A stretch of DNA of 64,000 nucleotides from positions 1,116,001 to 1,180,000 of the forward strand of contig JAEUWY010000023.1 of assembly GCA_022059125.1 (NCBI GenBank), read 5' to 3'. The position numbers and the translations under genes were made by a program. A model generated the notes under the pieces. The model was not told the origin of the DNA. It did not search any database and saw only the letters and a program-made list of their open reading frames with translations. Shown one piece after another: positions 11,280 through 22,930 of the stretch. Numbering within the stretch: position 1 is the stretch's first letter; each line of letters opens with the position of its first letter. Source of the DNA: Corynespora cassiicola (Eukaryota > Ascomycota > Dothideomycetes > Pleosporales > Corynesporascaceae).

Positions 11280-13016
11280 CTATATCTTAGACACCTTCCC
11301 ATACGCCTCCTTCTGACTGACCGCAGGTTTCCACTCAAAATGATGCTTACCCTCCATCGGCGCCCTAACTTGCTCCCCCTCATCCCCCACCTTATCAAAC
11401 ATATGCGCCCCAAAATAGTCCAACTCGGCTTCATAAAACGCCGTCGGCAAATTCGTGCCCGTGACAATCTTATAGTACTCGAGCGTCGCGCTCAAAGCCG
11501 GAGCTACCTGATCCGTCTCGACCGCCTTGGCCACAACGCGGCGCAAGGATGGGAACGCATCGCGCACGTCGCGGGCAGCGCGGACATCGAACAGGAGATT
11601 TATGGATTCGGGACCTGCGGAGGGAGCTTTGAGGATCGGGGCGAGGATCTCGGTGGCGATGTAGTCGGCCTGGATGATGCAGCCCGCGCGCCAGATCTGC
11701 CATACTTGGGCATAGTCGATGTTCCAGCCGTGGGCCTTGTCGGCGCGGGCGATGGTGTTGAGACCCTGGGTGTAGCTCGCGAGACAGGCGGCGTAAGTCG
11801 CTTTGCGCAGGTCCTCGATAAAGGCTGGCTTGTTTTTGAGGTTCAGGGGCTGTGGGGGGATGCCGCCTTCTGAGGTCTTATTTGCGCGCTCGCGGTCGCC
11901 GCGGTAGGCGGAGGCGAGGCGCAGGGCATGGGCGACGTTGAGGGTGAAGGCGGGGACGTGGTGCTCGATTGCTTCCGTGTTGGACCAAATTCCGGTTCCT
12001 TCTTCGCCGGTTACGTCTTGTACGACTTTGTCGAGGACTTCGGAGATGACGAGGGGGTACTCTCTGGATTTGGGGTTGGCCTCTGGCTCGCGCTTGTGGG
12101 ACAGGTCGGCGCCAATGGAGATTAGGAATGTTCCTCGCTGCCGTTTGATTAGTATAGTTGGTTTTGTTGTTAATACTCAATCCAACTTACCAACTCGCAT
12201 TCGTTGTTCCATTTCTCGAAAACGTCTCCGATTTCTTCATATCCCATTCCCACTTGCCGCATCAAACCCCAAGCTTCGCAAATAGCACTCATCATGCCAT
12301 GTTCAATTCCATTATGGACCATTTTCACATAGTGTCCACTGCCGCCCTTTCCAACAATTCCGACGCATGCTTTTCCTTCTCTGTCCTTGGCTGCAACCTT
12401 CTCTAGCAACGGCATTACTTCCCTCAACGCCGATTGATCGCCTCCAGGACACATGGATGGTCCCGTCCTCGCAGCTTGATACCCGCCGCTAACTCCACAG
12501 CCAATGTATCGGATACCGGGCTGTTTGCATTTCTGTTGGCGGCGCTCGGTATTTGCGAAATGCTCGTTCCCGCAGTCTAGGATGATGTCGTTCCGGGAAA
12601 GATGGGGCGTCAATCCTTCCAAAACCTTATCACCGACATTGCCGTGAGGAAGGGAGAAAACGAATAATCGCGGCTTGGATAATGAGTTGCATAGTGATTT
12701 GTAGTCTGTGCTCCCGTTAGCCTACGCCCCGATCTAGAGGCCAATAACGGCCGAGTGTATGCGCATGTACTTGCCTTTGAATTTTTCAACTCTGCCTTTA
12801 TATCCCGCCTTTTCAGCTTTCTGGATAACGCCGTCCATTGCTTCTTCCGAGGGGTCCGAGAGTGAGACATGAACACCATCTTCGGCGAAAAGCAATGCCA
12901 TGCCACCACCCATACTCCCGCAGCCGATCATGGCAATCTGCGAATTTGCATCAGTATACGATGGGTCGAAAAGGGCCGTGAAAACTCACCGAAGTGAACT
13001 CCGGTTGTCCCGCCAT
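11280..13016 (-). CDS. Divergent 6-phosphogluconate dehydrogenase-like oxidoreductase
   Basis: NAD(P)-dependent enzyme of the 6PGDH / beta-hydroxyacid dehydrogenase superfamily, about 520 aa. Exons 13016-12990, 12937-12775, 12705-12191 and 12137-11280. The 9-codon first exon is joined by intron 12938-12989. Intron 12706-12774 is best read as GC-AG (GCAAGT..CACAG). Intron 12138-12190 is canonical. Motifs: dinucleotide site AMIGCGSMGGGMA, substrate loop SGGYQAARTGPSMCPGG, catalytic KMVHNGIEHG, and the C-terminal all-helical domain ending DYFGAHMFDKVGDEG. Compared with true 6PGDH, the catalytic Lys and the His-Asn pair are kept. The Tyr of IEYG is His, EEGARYG is YQAARTG, and the phosphate-binding Arg before DYFGAH is Leu. 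It is probably a paralogue with altered substrate preference rather than the housekeeping pentose-phosphate enzyme. It is divergent from Y14. Confidence 0.87.
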
Positions 13017-13935
13017 GGTTTCTTTCTTTTTTGCAAGGTTGCCCAAATCAACTGCGATTGCAAGGCTGGAAAACAGAATGACAAAGTAGAGGTATGCTAG
13101 GCTCGAGAAGCGCGGAAGAGAAGGGTCATTATAATGGACCAGGCCATCGACGTGCCAGGACATTTTGAATGGATTCGCTTGCTAAAACTTCGTATCAGAG
13201 CAGTCGCTATGATCGCGAAGTGATGCGCCTGGAAAATGTCGACTAGGGCTCGACCTTCCAATCATTGGCACGGAAATGTGATGTCAGCGGGGTAGCTCTG
13301 CCCCATCGTAATAAGCTTTCAGCCCAGATCGAATGTTCATAGTGGAGTTTTCATATTCCGATGTCCCGCATATGGCATTCTGTTAGTCACGGTGACGATG
13401 GGAGCGATATCGTGTTGGATTGACGCAAGGATTAATTGAAGTGACTGGAAACTGATACGGATTGTGAGGCTGGTGAACGGAGTCTCATAGTCAGACAGAG
13501 CCTGGCAATATTTTCAGCCGATGAGAGGACGCCTATCCAGGAATTGCTAGATCATTCGAAGCTATAGTTATTACTGTGAATTGTGCAAGTCGAAGGGACC
13601 TTAGATGATGTCATGAGGGTGCACCGATTTAGGGTCGGACCTTCATAGCGATCATCGGACGTACCCATTTCTGCGGCTCAAATTAGCTTCACTGGCCATG
13701 CGAAGCTCCAAAGAGACAAAAGAGAATGACAACAGCTCTGAGCTGAAGCTGAGACGAGATAGAGGCGTGGAAACCGCCGTAGAGCATCGCGCGCTAGATT
13801 GTCCAGAGGTTAGCGCGCCGGATCTCCCGATGATTCCCCGAGGTCTGGGCAACTTTTCACGGACCACAACTGAGCAACACAACCGTTCCCCGCCAACCCA
13901 CGAGCTATATACCCCCAAAAGTCGAAATCGCGAGC
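13017..13935. other. Divergent intergenic region 6PGDH-like / Y14
   Basis: 919 bp between two divergent starts. The half nearer Y14 contains short open frames on both strands, but none has coding character or splice support. Probably promoter DNA for both genes. Confidence 0.5.
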
Positions 13936-14448
13936 ATGGCCGACGCCGAAATGGAAATCGATCAGGTGGAGCAAGCTTCCGCCGAGCTCAAGGCCGGAGA
14001 CGCCAGGACCCAGGCCGGCGCAACCGCCGTCCGCTCCATCGAAGGCTGGATCATCATTGTCACCAACGTGCACGAGGAGGCCACCGAGGAGGATCTCCAA
14101 GATATGTTCGGCGAATTTGGAAGCATCAAGAACCTGCACTTGAACCTGGATAGGCGGACGGGTTACGTCAAGGTAGGCTGAGCCTTTCCGAGGGGGCGCA
14201 AGCAGGAATCGACTGACCATGCGCAGGGCTACGTCCTCATTGAATACCCCACTCTCGAGGAGGCGAATGCGGCGATCAAGGGTGCCAATGGAGAGGAGCT
14301 CCTCGAGCAGAAACTCAACGTCGACTTTGCCTTTGTACGACCACCGCCCAGCGGGAAGGGTCGCGCGCGCGGCGACGACAGGCGGGGAAGCGGCCGCGGC
14401 CGAGGCAGAAGCCGCAGTCCTGGCAAGGAGGACGATATGGAAGACTAG
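13936..14448 (+). CDS. Y14: Exon-junction complex RNA-binding protein Y14 (RBM8A)
   Basis: Core exon-junction-complex protein that pairs with Mago nashi on spliced mRNA and links splicing to export, localisation and decay. Exons 13936-14172 and 14227-14448 give 152 aa; intron 14173-14226 (GTAGGCTG..TGCGCAG) interrupts the RRM. One RRM spans about residues 36-115: RNP2-like [17 protein letters not shown], the loop [19 protein letters not shown], and RNP1 [13 protein letters not shown] across the intron. [20 protein letters not shown] is the conserved segment after it. The C-terminus is an RG/RS-rich tail ([17 protein letters not shown]) like that of Y14 proteins. Length matches the family. Budding yeasts often lack this protein, so its presence fits a filamentous, intron-rich fungus. 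Confidence 0.95.
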
Positions 14449-15288
14449 GCGCCCGGCTTTGCGGTGAGGACTCCTGGGTGAAATTGCTTGGGCATTGATA
14501 CCACGCCATACGCATGGCGCACCTAGATGCGGGCTTCGTGCTCTATGACTGGCTTAGGCGTTGAAACGGAAAATTGAGTCTGCCAGCCCATCTTACTGAG
14601 ACGGGCTGGTTATCTGAATCTCATAACGTGAGTCAATCGATATGGTTTCGGGATGAAGCATTATTGACAATAATCTAGTCTGCCTGAATGTCGTGACTAT
14701 TGCCAACTCACACTAAGGACAAGTGCTTGCGACTTTACTCTACACATGCTTCTACGATTGTCGCTTATTTATAAGCACAAATATTTTAGGTGGCCATCAC
14801 TACCGGATCACTGCGCGCCTTCGAAGACACAACTCGTGAAAACTGGAACAGCAACATCTCCATCCCAAGTACGCTTGCATATTGAAGGGCAGGTTTCACT
14901 CTGAAGACGTTCCATGTATGAACCGAAAGAGAGAAAGCCTATATTGACGAACCCCAGAATTTAGTTGAGTACAAAGAATGTATCAATGTCCATAGATACA
15001 GGCGTTCATCAGCGAGACTACTATAGCCGATTCGATAGTCACATATATAGTCTTCGTAGTCAACGATTTGCTTTCCAGAAAGAGTCCCTGAAGACCGCAA
15101 TGTTATACAAGGCATGATCAGGGCTCTTGGATTTTGACTATCGAGTCTCGACTTTACGCTAAATGGAGGGACGTGTCCCACAGCTGGCGGGATTTATCAC
15201 GTGCGTCTCACAGAATAATGCGTAGCGGGGCCCATCTGTCTGCCTCCCAATCCTCCGTCAGTGCATCATCATACTTCGAACAGCCAAC
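14449..15288. other. Intergenic: Y14 to decayed HET gene
   Basis: 840 bp. Composition drops to AT-rich from about 14600 onward, marking entry into the HET accessory block. No intact coding unit recognised. Short frames just before 15289 do not match the HET family. Confidence 0.5.
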
Positions 15289-17272
15289 ATGCTTTGCTGT
15301 TTCTGCTCTTCTATATTTGAAGAATTCATTCCAACTATAGAAAGTTGGCATGTTTATAACCTCCAGGATCGTGTTGTGTTCCTCCGAGGGGTTAAGGCAT
15401 CCAGTGATGGAGGCTGTGTGTTGTGCATTCGTTTGTACAACGAGCTGAAAACCATCATTTTTACCCAAGATGAACCTGAATAATCTTTCTGGGACACTCA
15501 GCTTCGTTAGGAATACAAACTAATAACAGAGGGCCTTCTTCCGGATCGTTTGAATCTCGGTATCACTCTCTCGCGGGACTCTCAACGTCTTGTCGGACTA
15601 GGTGCCAGTATTTATAGGATGGACAGTATGCAGCCTTCTTCCCTTAATTTCTGGCTTTTCTGAGGCCTAATAGTCAACAGATATTGCACCCTGTCTTACT
15701 CTCGATGGCACCTGTCATGCTATATCAGAAAGCACAGATAGCGAAGCTACCTGGAGCTTGATAGAAAAATGGATATCGAACTGCCTCAACAACCATCCTG
15801 AATGCAGCCACAACACCCAGTTGAAAGATTGGTATCCGAACCGTCTGCTTGATGTTGGCCTTCCTAAGGAGTCACCCACATCAAGCATGGGTCCGAGCAA
15901 AGTCAGACTCCACGATACAAGAAACCAAGAAACCACCGGACATTAGATGACCTTATCCCATCGATGGAGAAGCCAAAAACCTATCTTATTGACGGCTGCT
16001 TCTGCGACTAGCCTGGCGCACGGTATACATGTGACTGAGCTACCTAGAACATTCGCCGATGCTGTTAAGATAGCTTGGAGATTAGGTATACGATACGTTT
16101 GGATAGATTTTTTATGCATCTATCAGGACTCCGAGCAAGATTGGAGATCTGAATCGGCTAATATGGGCCTTGTTTACCAGAACTCATGGTTGAACATTGC
16201 CGCAATCGACTCTCCGGATTGCAACGGTAGATGCTTCTCTACACGCAATCCGAAGTTGATAGAGCCGTTCAAAGTTCCCTTTAGATTCTCCTCAAGCGAC
16301 TATATCTCCGTTACTTTGGACTGGTATGCCGATGTTGATACCTCGCTTTTGTCACAAAGGGCATGGGTCTTGCAAGAAAGACTTTTATCACCACGGCAGC
16401 TTCATTTTGGATTCTCGCAAGTCTACTGGGAATGTCGCAATCAAAACGCTTGTGAGATTTTACCAAGAGGCCTAATAGAAAATCTTCGTTATGGAAGCCC
16501 AAGACTTAAACAATTCGCCGCTGCAATAAACCGCCTAGCCCATGATTTTTAAGCACAATCCACGTCTGTGGGTACGGTCAATATGCTTTTACGCAGCATT
16601 GAAGATAATCCCTACGCTGATATAGCCCTCTGGGATAAATATGCGTTTTGGAAGAATAACGTAGAGTACTATTCCAGTCGTAGCCTCACCTTCCCGAGAG
16701 ATAAGCTGGTTGCAATATCCGGGGTTGCGAAAGAGATGGCCAAAGCCGCCAACGATCAATATCTCGCTGGTATATGGAAAATTAAACTCCTTTTCGACCT
16801 CCTTTGGAGAGTCAAAGTGCTCGAGGCTCGGGTCTCGCCTTTATCGGACGATGCTTATGCCGAGATTCTGACAGGTTATATCCGTCTGCGATGCAGGCTT
16901 TATCCTGCAACACTGTTCTTTGAGAAAGCACCAATATCCGATAGAACTTCATCAAGAAAATTCGATTTGAACATGGATGTGGGGGTGGGGTACATTGCTT
17001 CTTCATTAGATCTGGACCATGATTTAACATCAGACGATCTGAAGCTTTATTGTATGCCAGTCCTTTCAGAACAAAAAGGGGACTTTGGCTTGACATTTGG
17101 ACTTCTTCTACGGCCCTCTGTTACTACTGATGGTCATTTTGAACGTATTGGTATGTTCGAAACGAGCGATTTAGAGTCACGCAGGATATTTGAAACTCCA
17201 TGGAAAGACGAAAAAGATCTGGAATACGAAAAGGCTTTGGATGATGGCCATTATATTATAACGATAGTGTAA
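15289..17272 (+). pseudogene. Decayed HET-domain (heterokaryon incompatibility) gene 1
   Basis: Remnant of a HET-domain protein of the common Tol/Het-6-like architecture. The start (15289) gives LCCFCSSIF and, later, GGCVLCIRLYNEL, the usual Cys-rich N-terminus. The frame is lost between about 15484 and 15757 and resumes with EKWISNCLNNHPECSH and NRLLDVGLP. The HET core follows: TLSHRW, LPRTFADAVKIAWRLG, RYVWIDFLCIYQDSEQDW, NSWLNIAAIDSPDCNGRCF, and SQRAWVLQERLLSPR. Two in-frame stops break it, TAG at 15944-15946 directly before TLSHRW and TAA at 16550-16552. Downstream, DKLVAISGVA..YLAGIWKIKLLFDLLWRV is kept, but the PSWSWAS block normally following is missing, so an internal deletion is likely. 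HET proteins trigger cell death after fusion of unlike strains. This copy should be inactive. It ends 10 bp from the tannase gene's stop (convergent). Confidence 0.85.
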
Positions 17273-17282
17273 TTTAGCTGCA

Positions 17283-18854
17283 TCAATACTCGCATACCCA
17301 GCTTGTCAAATTGTTTATATCCCCATCTCCGTTGTACCTTGACTTTCCTGGCCAAGAGCAAATGTTTCTAGTCACAAGTTCTCCTTCGAGATTTGAGCTT
17401 TCTGCGTAAAGCGTGTCTGGCACTTCGCCCTTCTCAACCCATGAGACCAGTGCTGCCAGAGAGTTGTTCAATTGGGGTCCAGGTCCTCCCGAACAATGAT
17501 CTACTCCCGCAGGAAGAAACAGACGATAGAATTGGTTCACCTCAGCGAAACCCAACTCTTTCTCAACCCTTTGCCGATACAGAACTGTTCCTTGGTAGGG
17601 TATCAGTGGATCGCTTAATCCGTGATAGGAGAGAAGTTTAGTCCCAGATGATTGCAGTTTTGAAAGATCAGTCGTATCTGAATCGAGGATCCAGCCTAGC
17701 TCGGAACTCGCCTGGGCCCAAAACGCGTTGAATGTCGTGTAATTCATGCTGGTTACATCGAATGACGGATCCTTTGTAAGGAGATGTTGAAACCAGCTAG
17801 TGCTAATGAAGAAGGGATTGAGCGATCGCACTCCTTCCGGTGAAATGCTGATGTTGGACAAAGGTGTCATATCCGTGCCTGGAGCGAGGCCAAACCATGC
17901 CCATGCACCATACGGAGTCCGAGGGCCCTGGGCAATCTTGAGAACCACTTCAGCCATATCCTGCGTGATTTCGACCCCTTCTCCACCACAGTTGACGCTC
18001 TCGCCCACAACATCCCGAGGGTCGAAATTGCACTCATCAGGATGTTCAATGACCCCATCCTCAGCGCCATCCAACCCATCGCACATTTCCAACGTCTTAT
18101 TAGCAAAGTACTCAAACTCACAATTTGACAGCAAAGTTCCCACCTCTTTCATGACAAGCTGTGGCCAGTACTCCGCCATGTACAGCGAAACATAGCTCAG
18201 CACCGGCGCTCCCGCCAAGATCCCATCCACCAGCTCCGGATACCGCTGCGCCATGACATACCCATGCCTTCCACCCGTCGAGCATCCGCTGAAATACGAG
18301 TATCGCGGGGCAGAGCCATAGTACTGCTCCGTAATGCTCTTCCCCACATACACCTGATCCGCCATGCTGCGATACGCAAAATTCTGCAAGAGATCCCAGT
18401 CAAGCGTGCCGTCAGACTTGAGCGCCCAGGCCGCGCTGCTGGCGAAGCGATCATGGCCGCCGTCGGTGGATGTCGCGGTATACCCGTTTGCGACGGCAGG
18501 GCCCAGGGCGGTGTCGAAGGAGCCGGTTTGGAAGCCGCCGCCGCCGGTGGCTAGGTAGCGAGTGTTCCAGTCCGAGGCGGATAGTGGGAGCCAGGTTTCT
18601 ACAACTACGTTGTCTTCGGCGCCGAGGTGGGTGAGGTTGAGGGTTACTTTGCAGATGGTGAGGGATTGGGTGGTGCCGGTGGTGGGAGTTATGGTGATAT
18701 TTTCGGGGGATGCGTTGAGGGCAAGGATGGATGCCCCAGGGACTTCGGGGTAGGTGAAGGTAGATACAATGCACGTGGATGGTCCATTTAGGCCTGATAG
18801 TATTGATGCGCTACACCTGGCGAGTAGCAGTGGGAAGGCGATGAATGTTCTCAT
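17283..18854 (-). CDS. Secreted tannase / feruloyl esterase family hydrolase
   Basis: Single-exon gene for a ~523-aa secreted esterase that would cleave gallate or hydroxycinnamate esters in plant tissue. The ATG at 18854 (MRTFIAFPLLLARCSAS) opens a clear signal peptide; the frame extends 7 codons upstream only to a TTG. Family features: paired Cys in STCIVSTF and SLTICKVTL, TRYLATGGGGFQTG, STDGGHDRFA, nucleophile elbow FSGCSTGGRHG with Ser at about 192, the Ca-binding-like DGLDGAEDGVIEHPDEC, catalytic Asp in HGLSDPLIPYQGT, and catalytic His in LPAGVDHCSGGPG. Both Cys of the CS-D-HC motif are present. Several N-glycosylation sequons occur. No frameshift or premature stop, although decayed HET genes lie on both sides. 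Tannase and feruloyl esterase cannot be distinguished by eye. Confidence 0.93.
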   Translation of the reverse strand: MRTFIAFPLLLARCSASILSGLNGPSTCIVSTFTYPEVPGASILALNASPENITITPTTGTTQSLTICKVTLNLTHLGAEDNVVVETWLPLSASDWNTRYLATGGGGFQTGSFDTALGPAVANGYTATSTDGGHDRFASSAAWALKSDGTLDWDLLQNFAYRSMADQVYVGKSITEQYYGSAPRYSYFSGCSTGGRHGYVMAQRYPELVDGILAGAPVLSYVSLYMAEYWPQLVMKEVGTLLSNCEFEYFANKTLEMCDGLDGAEDGVIEHPDECNFDPRDVVGESVNCGGEGVEITQDMAEVVLKIAQGPRTPYGAWAWFGLAPGTDMTPLSNISISPEGVRSLNPFFISTSWFQHLLTKDPSFDVTSMNYTTFNAFWAQASSELGWILDSDTTDLSKLQSSGTKLLSYHGLSDPLIPYQGTVLYRQRVEKELGFAEVNQFYRLFLPAGVDHCSGGPGPQLNNSLAALVSWVEKGEVPDTLYAESSNLEGELVTRNICSWPGKSRYNGDGDINNLTSWVCEY

Positions 18855-19536
18855 TTGGAAACTTAGACAAGACAAAATGTGCTGCTTTGGTATCGCTATG
18901 AGCTTGGAAATATATCATGTATATGATGTCGAGAATGACTATGATGACAAGCGGCGTAGAAGAAGAGAAAGAAGATATAGGAACGTTATTCTGTAGCCTG
19001 GAAGGGACGCGTCAATTTCCTGTCCACGAGCCACCCCACTTTTGAATCCCACCCTCTAATTCCGTATCGCGTCGATATCTGTAGTCTTGGCCATATCGAA
19101 AGAAGAGGTTTAGAATCTCATGGAAATCTCAATAAACTGTCGCACCAGCCGATATCGATGCCATTAGGCCGGGCTGTGTCTAGTACCTATGCACAACACT
19201 TTCAGTAGAAATGTCAGTGGTCCTGACAAGATGCCTCTATATTTCCTTTTTCAGAATGACATATTTTAGAAATTTGATCAGAGTCCACGTTCCTTTTCTA
19301 GTTGTCGAAAAACCTTTGAAAAGCATGTAGTATAGCTATATCTGATACTATTATTAGTCAGAGTCATGGTTGTTGCTGCCTGTCGATGCGGGGTTTCATG
19401 GCGCAAGCGCTGAGTGCGCTTACAAAAATAGCATGCTTCGTGCTGCGAGACTCTTTCCTCCCATTTTGACCCGCAATAACGTACTTTAAGCTGTCAAAAC
19501 TCATTCTCAAACATATCAAACGATGCAGCGCAATAC
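18855..19536. other. Divergent intergenic region tannase / HET relic 2
   Basis: 682 bp, AT-rich. It contains the presumed tannase promoter. No coding remnant could be assigned, although the last ~50 bp could belong to the HET relic's 5' end. Confidence 0.45.
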
Positions 19537-21909
19537 ATGTTTTCTCCTCTAGTTGACGATGGAATGCACATTAGGTTGCTTCGCCTCTTTCCCAGCGCGA
19601 CTCCCGACGCAAAGATCCGTTCCGTGAAACTCAAACCTCTTATCTTTATGAAGCATTCTCCTATGTTTGGGGTGACCAAAATAACAAGAAAAGGATCCAA
19701 ATCGGAGATGACTATCTTGATGTCACAGCGAACTTGTATGCAGCCTTGCGCAGGCTGCGGGATCCAGATTTCTCAAGACTGATATGGGTAGATGCGTTAT
19801 GTATTAATCAAGATGACTTGGAAGAGAGGGCATCTCAGGTCAATTTTATGGCAAGAATATATTCCCTTGCTAGTCGGGTGCTCGTTTGGCTAGGAGAAGA
19901 AGCAGAAGAGAGTAGCATTGTATTTTCAAAGATACGAGATGCTGCATATCAGAAACAAAAGCAGATCAAACTAGTCTGGCATGAAGATATGGTAAGAGAC
20001 AAAGAAAATATGCAAAGTAAGTATAACATCGGAAGAAATGATCATTGCGTGGACCTTTATTTTGACAATCCGGATAAACCGCTTACAAAAGAAAATAGAC
20101 CACTTGAAAGGCGCAGAGACGCAAGTGGCTGCATTGTTGCAAAGGGCTTGGTTTCAACGGATATGGGTGAGTCTCTCGAGATGTAAAGTCAGGCATGCAT
20201 AACTGACAGAATAGGTCCTGCAAGAAGTTGCTGCTGCACAGTCTCTCCTCATTATATGTGGCAAGGAAGAGGTAAACGAAGTTGTCTTCTGTCGCGGCCT
20301 TCGGTTACTCCTTCAATTTGACACGTACCGCGGTTCCTCCTGGAGAACCATCGAATCGATTCTTTATCTAGTAGAGTGGCAACCCAAAACCAGGCACCAC
20401 ATGTGGCAGCACAATGCAAGCCTCGATATTCTCCCTCTCCTTCAGCTAGTGGAGACTTTTCGTGCACAGAAAGCCACTGATTGCCGGGATAAGATATACG
20501 CCCTACTCGGACTCAGCACAGACGCTTCAGAACTCAAAATTCGCGCCAATTATCTAAAGCCATGGGAAGAATTGCTGGTGAACTTACTTGGCCCGACCTT
20601 GGGGGTCCATGCAACTATCACAATGTAAAGAGAATGGAATTGCGTTCGTGTTCACACCAATGCTTGTGTTATTGGTTGCATACATTCGGTATCAGCTGCG
20701 AGTACAGGAACTGCCATTCACAACGTCCGGTTGGATGTGTCTCGTAACATTCGGGGCACTCAGAGCCACTTACTTGCATCGTGGGTTGTTCGAGATATAG
20801 ATATACGAAAAGAGACGGGCGACATTCTTTGCCTTGTAAAAGAGGCCCGCCGCCCTATGCTAATCAGGACTCAAAAGGACCGTCTCGTCGTTGTTGCTAT
20901 CGCTTTACAGCCGCCTAGTAGCCTCCACTATCTCATGGGTCAATCTTTGGGTTGGTCTGAGCTCTCACATACAATGCTCAGATTCAATCAAAGGATATGT
21001 TTTTCATGGAGCCCTGAGCTATACGGAATAGATAGGGCTGGACTAAGCGTACATAGGGCCGAATTTCTCTACGAAGATAGCTCCTATATGGATATGTCGA
21101 CGCATGATGCTAGCAACCTTTCTGACATGGCAAGAGTATATGAAGCCGTGGAAGACCGGGAAGGAATTCAGGAAATGGACAATTGCTGGGCTGATAAACT
21201 CTATCATTGCAAGGAAGGATCTAGCTACCGGCTAGGCCTCCAGATCTTGGTTGAAAACTGGACCAAGTATCTGCAATTCAAAAAAGACTTCGGAGTCTAC
21301 CAACTTCAGTCATGGGGGTTTAGATCTGGTAAATCATACGATACCATGAGCGGAAAAAATTGGCTATCATTCTGGCGTGACATTGGACTTTTTCAGATGG
21401 ACTTCTGGGAGCTTTTCAACCCATCGAAGAATTTTCGGTTTGAAAGTACGCCGAATCTATCTGCTTCATGGAATTTCAAGTGTTTTGAAAACTCGATTCC
21501 GTTTAGGTTATTATGACACTGCTCAGACGCACAACCAAAGAGTCTGGTCCACAACTTCCCGGACAATCTTAGGGGACAGTTGAGAGCCAAGTTGATCCTC
21601 GGTTTATTGCATAACGAGCAAAGAGAATATCTTGACGTAGATTCATTCTTCGAGAAAGCCAGTCTGGCTAAAAAAGACGGGTTGGATCTGGAAGTCCTCC
21701 TTGCAATGGTTAAACCTGAAAATTTGAAGCAGATCATCACTGAAAGAACTATAGAGAGGCTCCTATCCGTTGTCGATCACTCTATATATTACATCTTCAT
21801 CCTTTTAGAATACTCTGCTGGAAACTTAGAGGCACTCTACCTAATATTGAAGGGCATTGCGGCACATCTAGCAAATACCAAGCTGAACAGAGAAAGGGGC
21901 TGGGTCTGA
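19537..21909 (+). pseudogene. Decayed HET-domain gene 2 (frameshift and two stops)
   Basis: HET-domain gene with the other common fungal layout. It opens with IRLLRLFPSATPDAKIRS, then loses frame between about 19605 and 19650 and resumes as LYEAFSYVWGDQNNKK. The core is otherwise good: YAALRRLRD, RLIWVDALCINQDDLEERAS, ARIYSLASRVLVWLG. Introns 20017-20098 (GTAAGTAT..AAATAG) and 20167-20214 (GTGAGT..AATAG) join RAWFQRIW to VLQEVAAAQS; RDKIYALLGLSTD follows. The frame then runs to 21909, broken only by TAA at 20626-20628 and TGA at 21514-21516. Both stops could come from single C-to-T changes (CAA and CGA). The C-terminal ~400 residues have no motif I know. A functional protein is unlikely, although the splice sites are still intact, which suggests recent loss. 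Confidence 0.82.
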
Positions 21910-22930
21910 TTTCAGGGCTTTGAACCTATATTGATAAAAAAAACATAAATGGGAACATAAACTGACCCATAGCTCCTATTTGTGGAGGAGTTTCTGGATA
22001 TTGACTATTTCTCCGTCTGGGTGGGACGACCTCGCAAAGTTTGTTGCCGGAAAGAAAGACGATTTGACGGCGGAACTTTTGAGCACCCGAAAAGATTTTT
22101 GGGAGCTTAATCCGGAATCAAGGTGTTTGTAGAGCTGCAATTTGGAAGGGGAGATGGCATTTTTGAGTGGCTTATCCTGAGTCTGACTTTTTGTGTAGCA
22201 GAGAATGGCGATCGAACCACGAGGCGGATAAATGGCACTCACAGGATAGCAGAGACCCGGCGACTGTGAAGACTGATCAGGCCGTACGACCGAGTGCCAG
22301 AGTAAGGCACGGTGGGACAAGCCAGGCTTCTCACAAGGTTTCACCGTCTTTTGCTACACGGGATACACAGTGGTGATGGTCATGGCCGCTCGTCATATGA
22401 TCCGTGTGGCTGTCATGCTTAGCGTCACGCCGTCGGCAGCCAGGGATGATGGCCTCACGATAGGACATCCAGCAACAAAGCCGAACCACTGGAGGATCGC
22501 TCGGAAAAATGAAATACATCATTCTTTTTCCATGCGAACCAAGCATTGGGCGGGGGGCAGGAGCCGCAGCGTGTTCCCCGATGCAGCGAATGCGCGGGGG
22601 AGGCTCCCATTTTGGGGCTGCATGGGGGCGTCGCTAAAATCCAACACCATGCACGATGAGCGCAACTCACATAAACCTGGTCCACTCCAGGTGTGCCACG
22701 AAAATGAGACGCTTTGCGCGCCCGCGCCCGTATCCAGAATTTCAAGCGCAAGTGCGCCGACTGGACCGATGACGCCACTGGCTGCGTGACGATCGTAGCA
22801 GAAGAAATGCAGGGCCTCTGAGACCTGGACGCAGGGCGCTGAAGGCGACTTAAAGAGGAGAAGTCCGCTTCCTCGTTTAAGTCCGACCCTTGGTGCTTTG
22901 AGCTCCTACAAGCCATTCCCTGTATACAAC
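21910..22930. other. Intergenic: HET relic 2 to DPY-repeat gene
   Basis: 1.02 kb. Frames of up to 160 codons exist on the minus strand around 22455-22943, but they have no recognisable motif, no consistent start, and overlap the first exon of the next gene. I see no supported gene. Confidence 0.5.

Noticed and set aside
11028..11873. 281-codon plus-strand frame antisense to the 6PGDH-like gene
   Set aside because: Overlaps the well-supported last exon on the other strand and has no motif.
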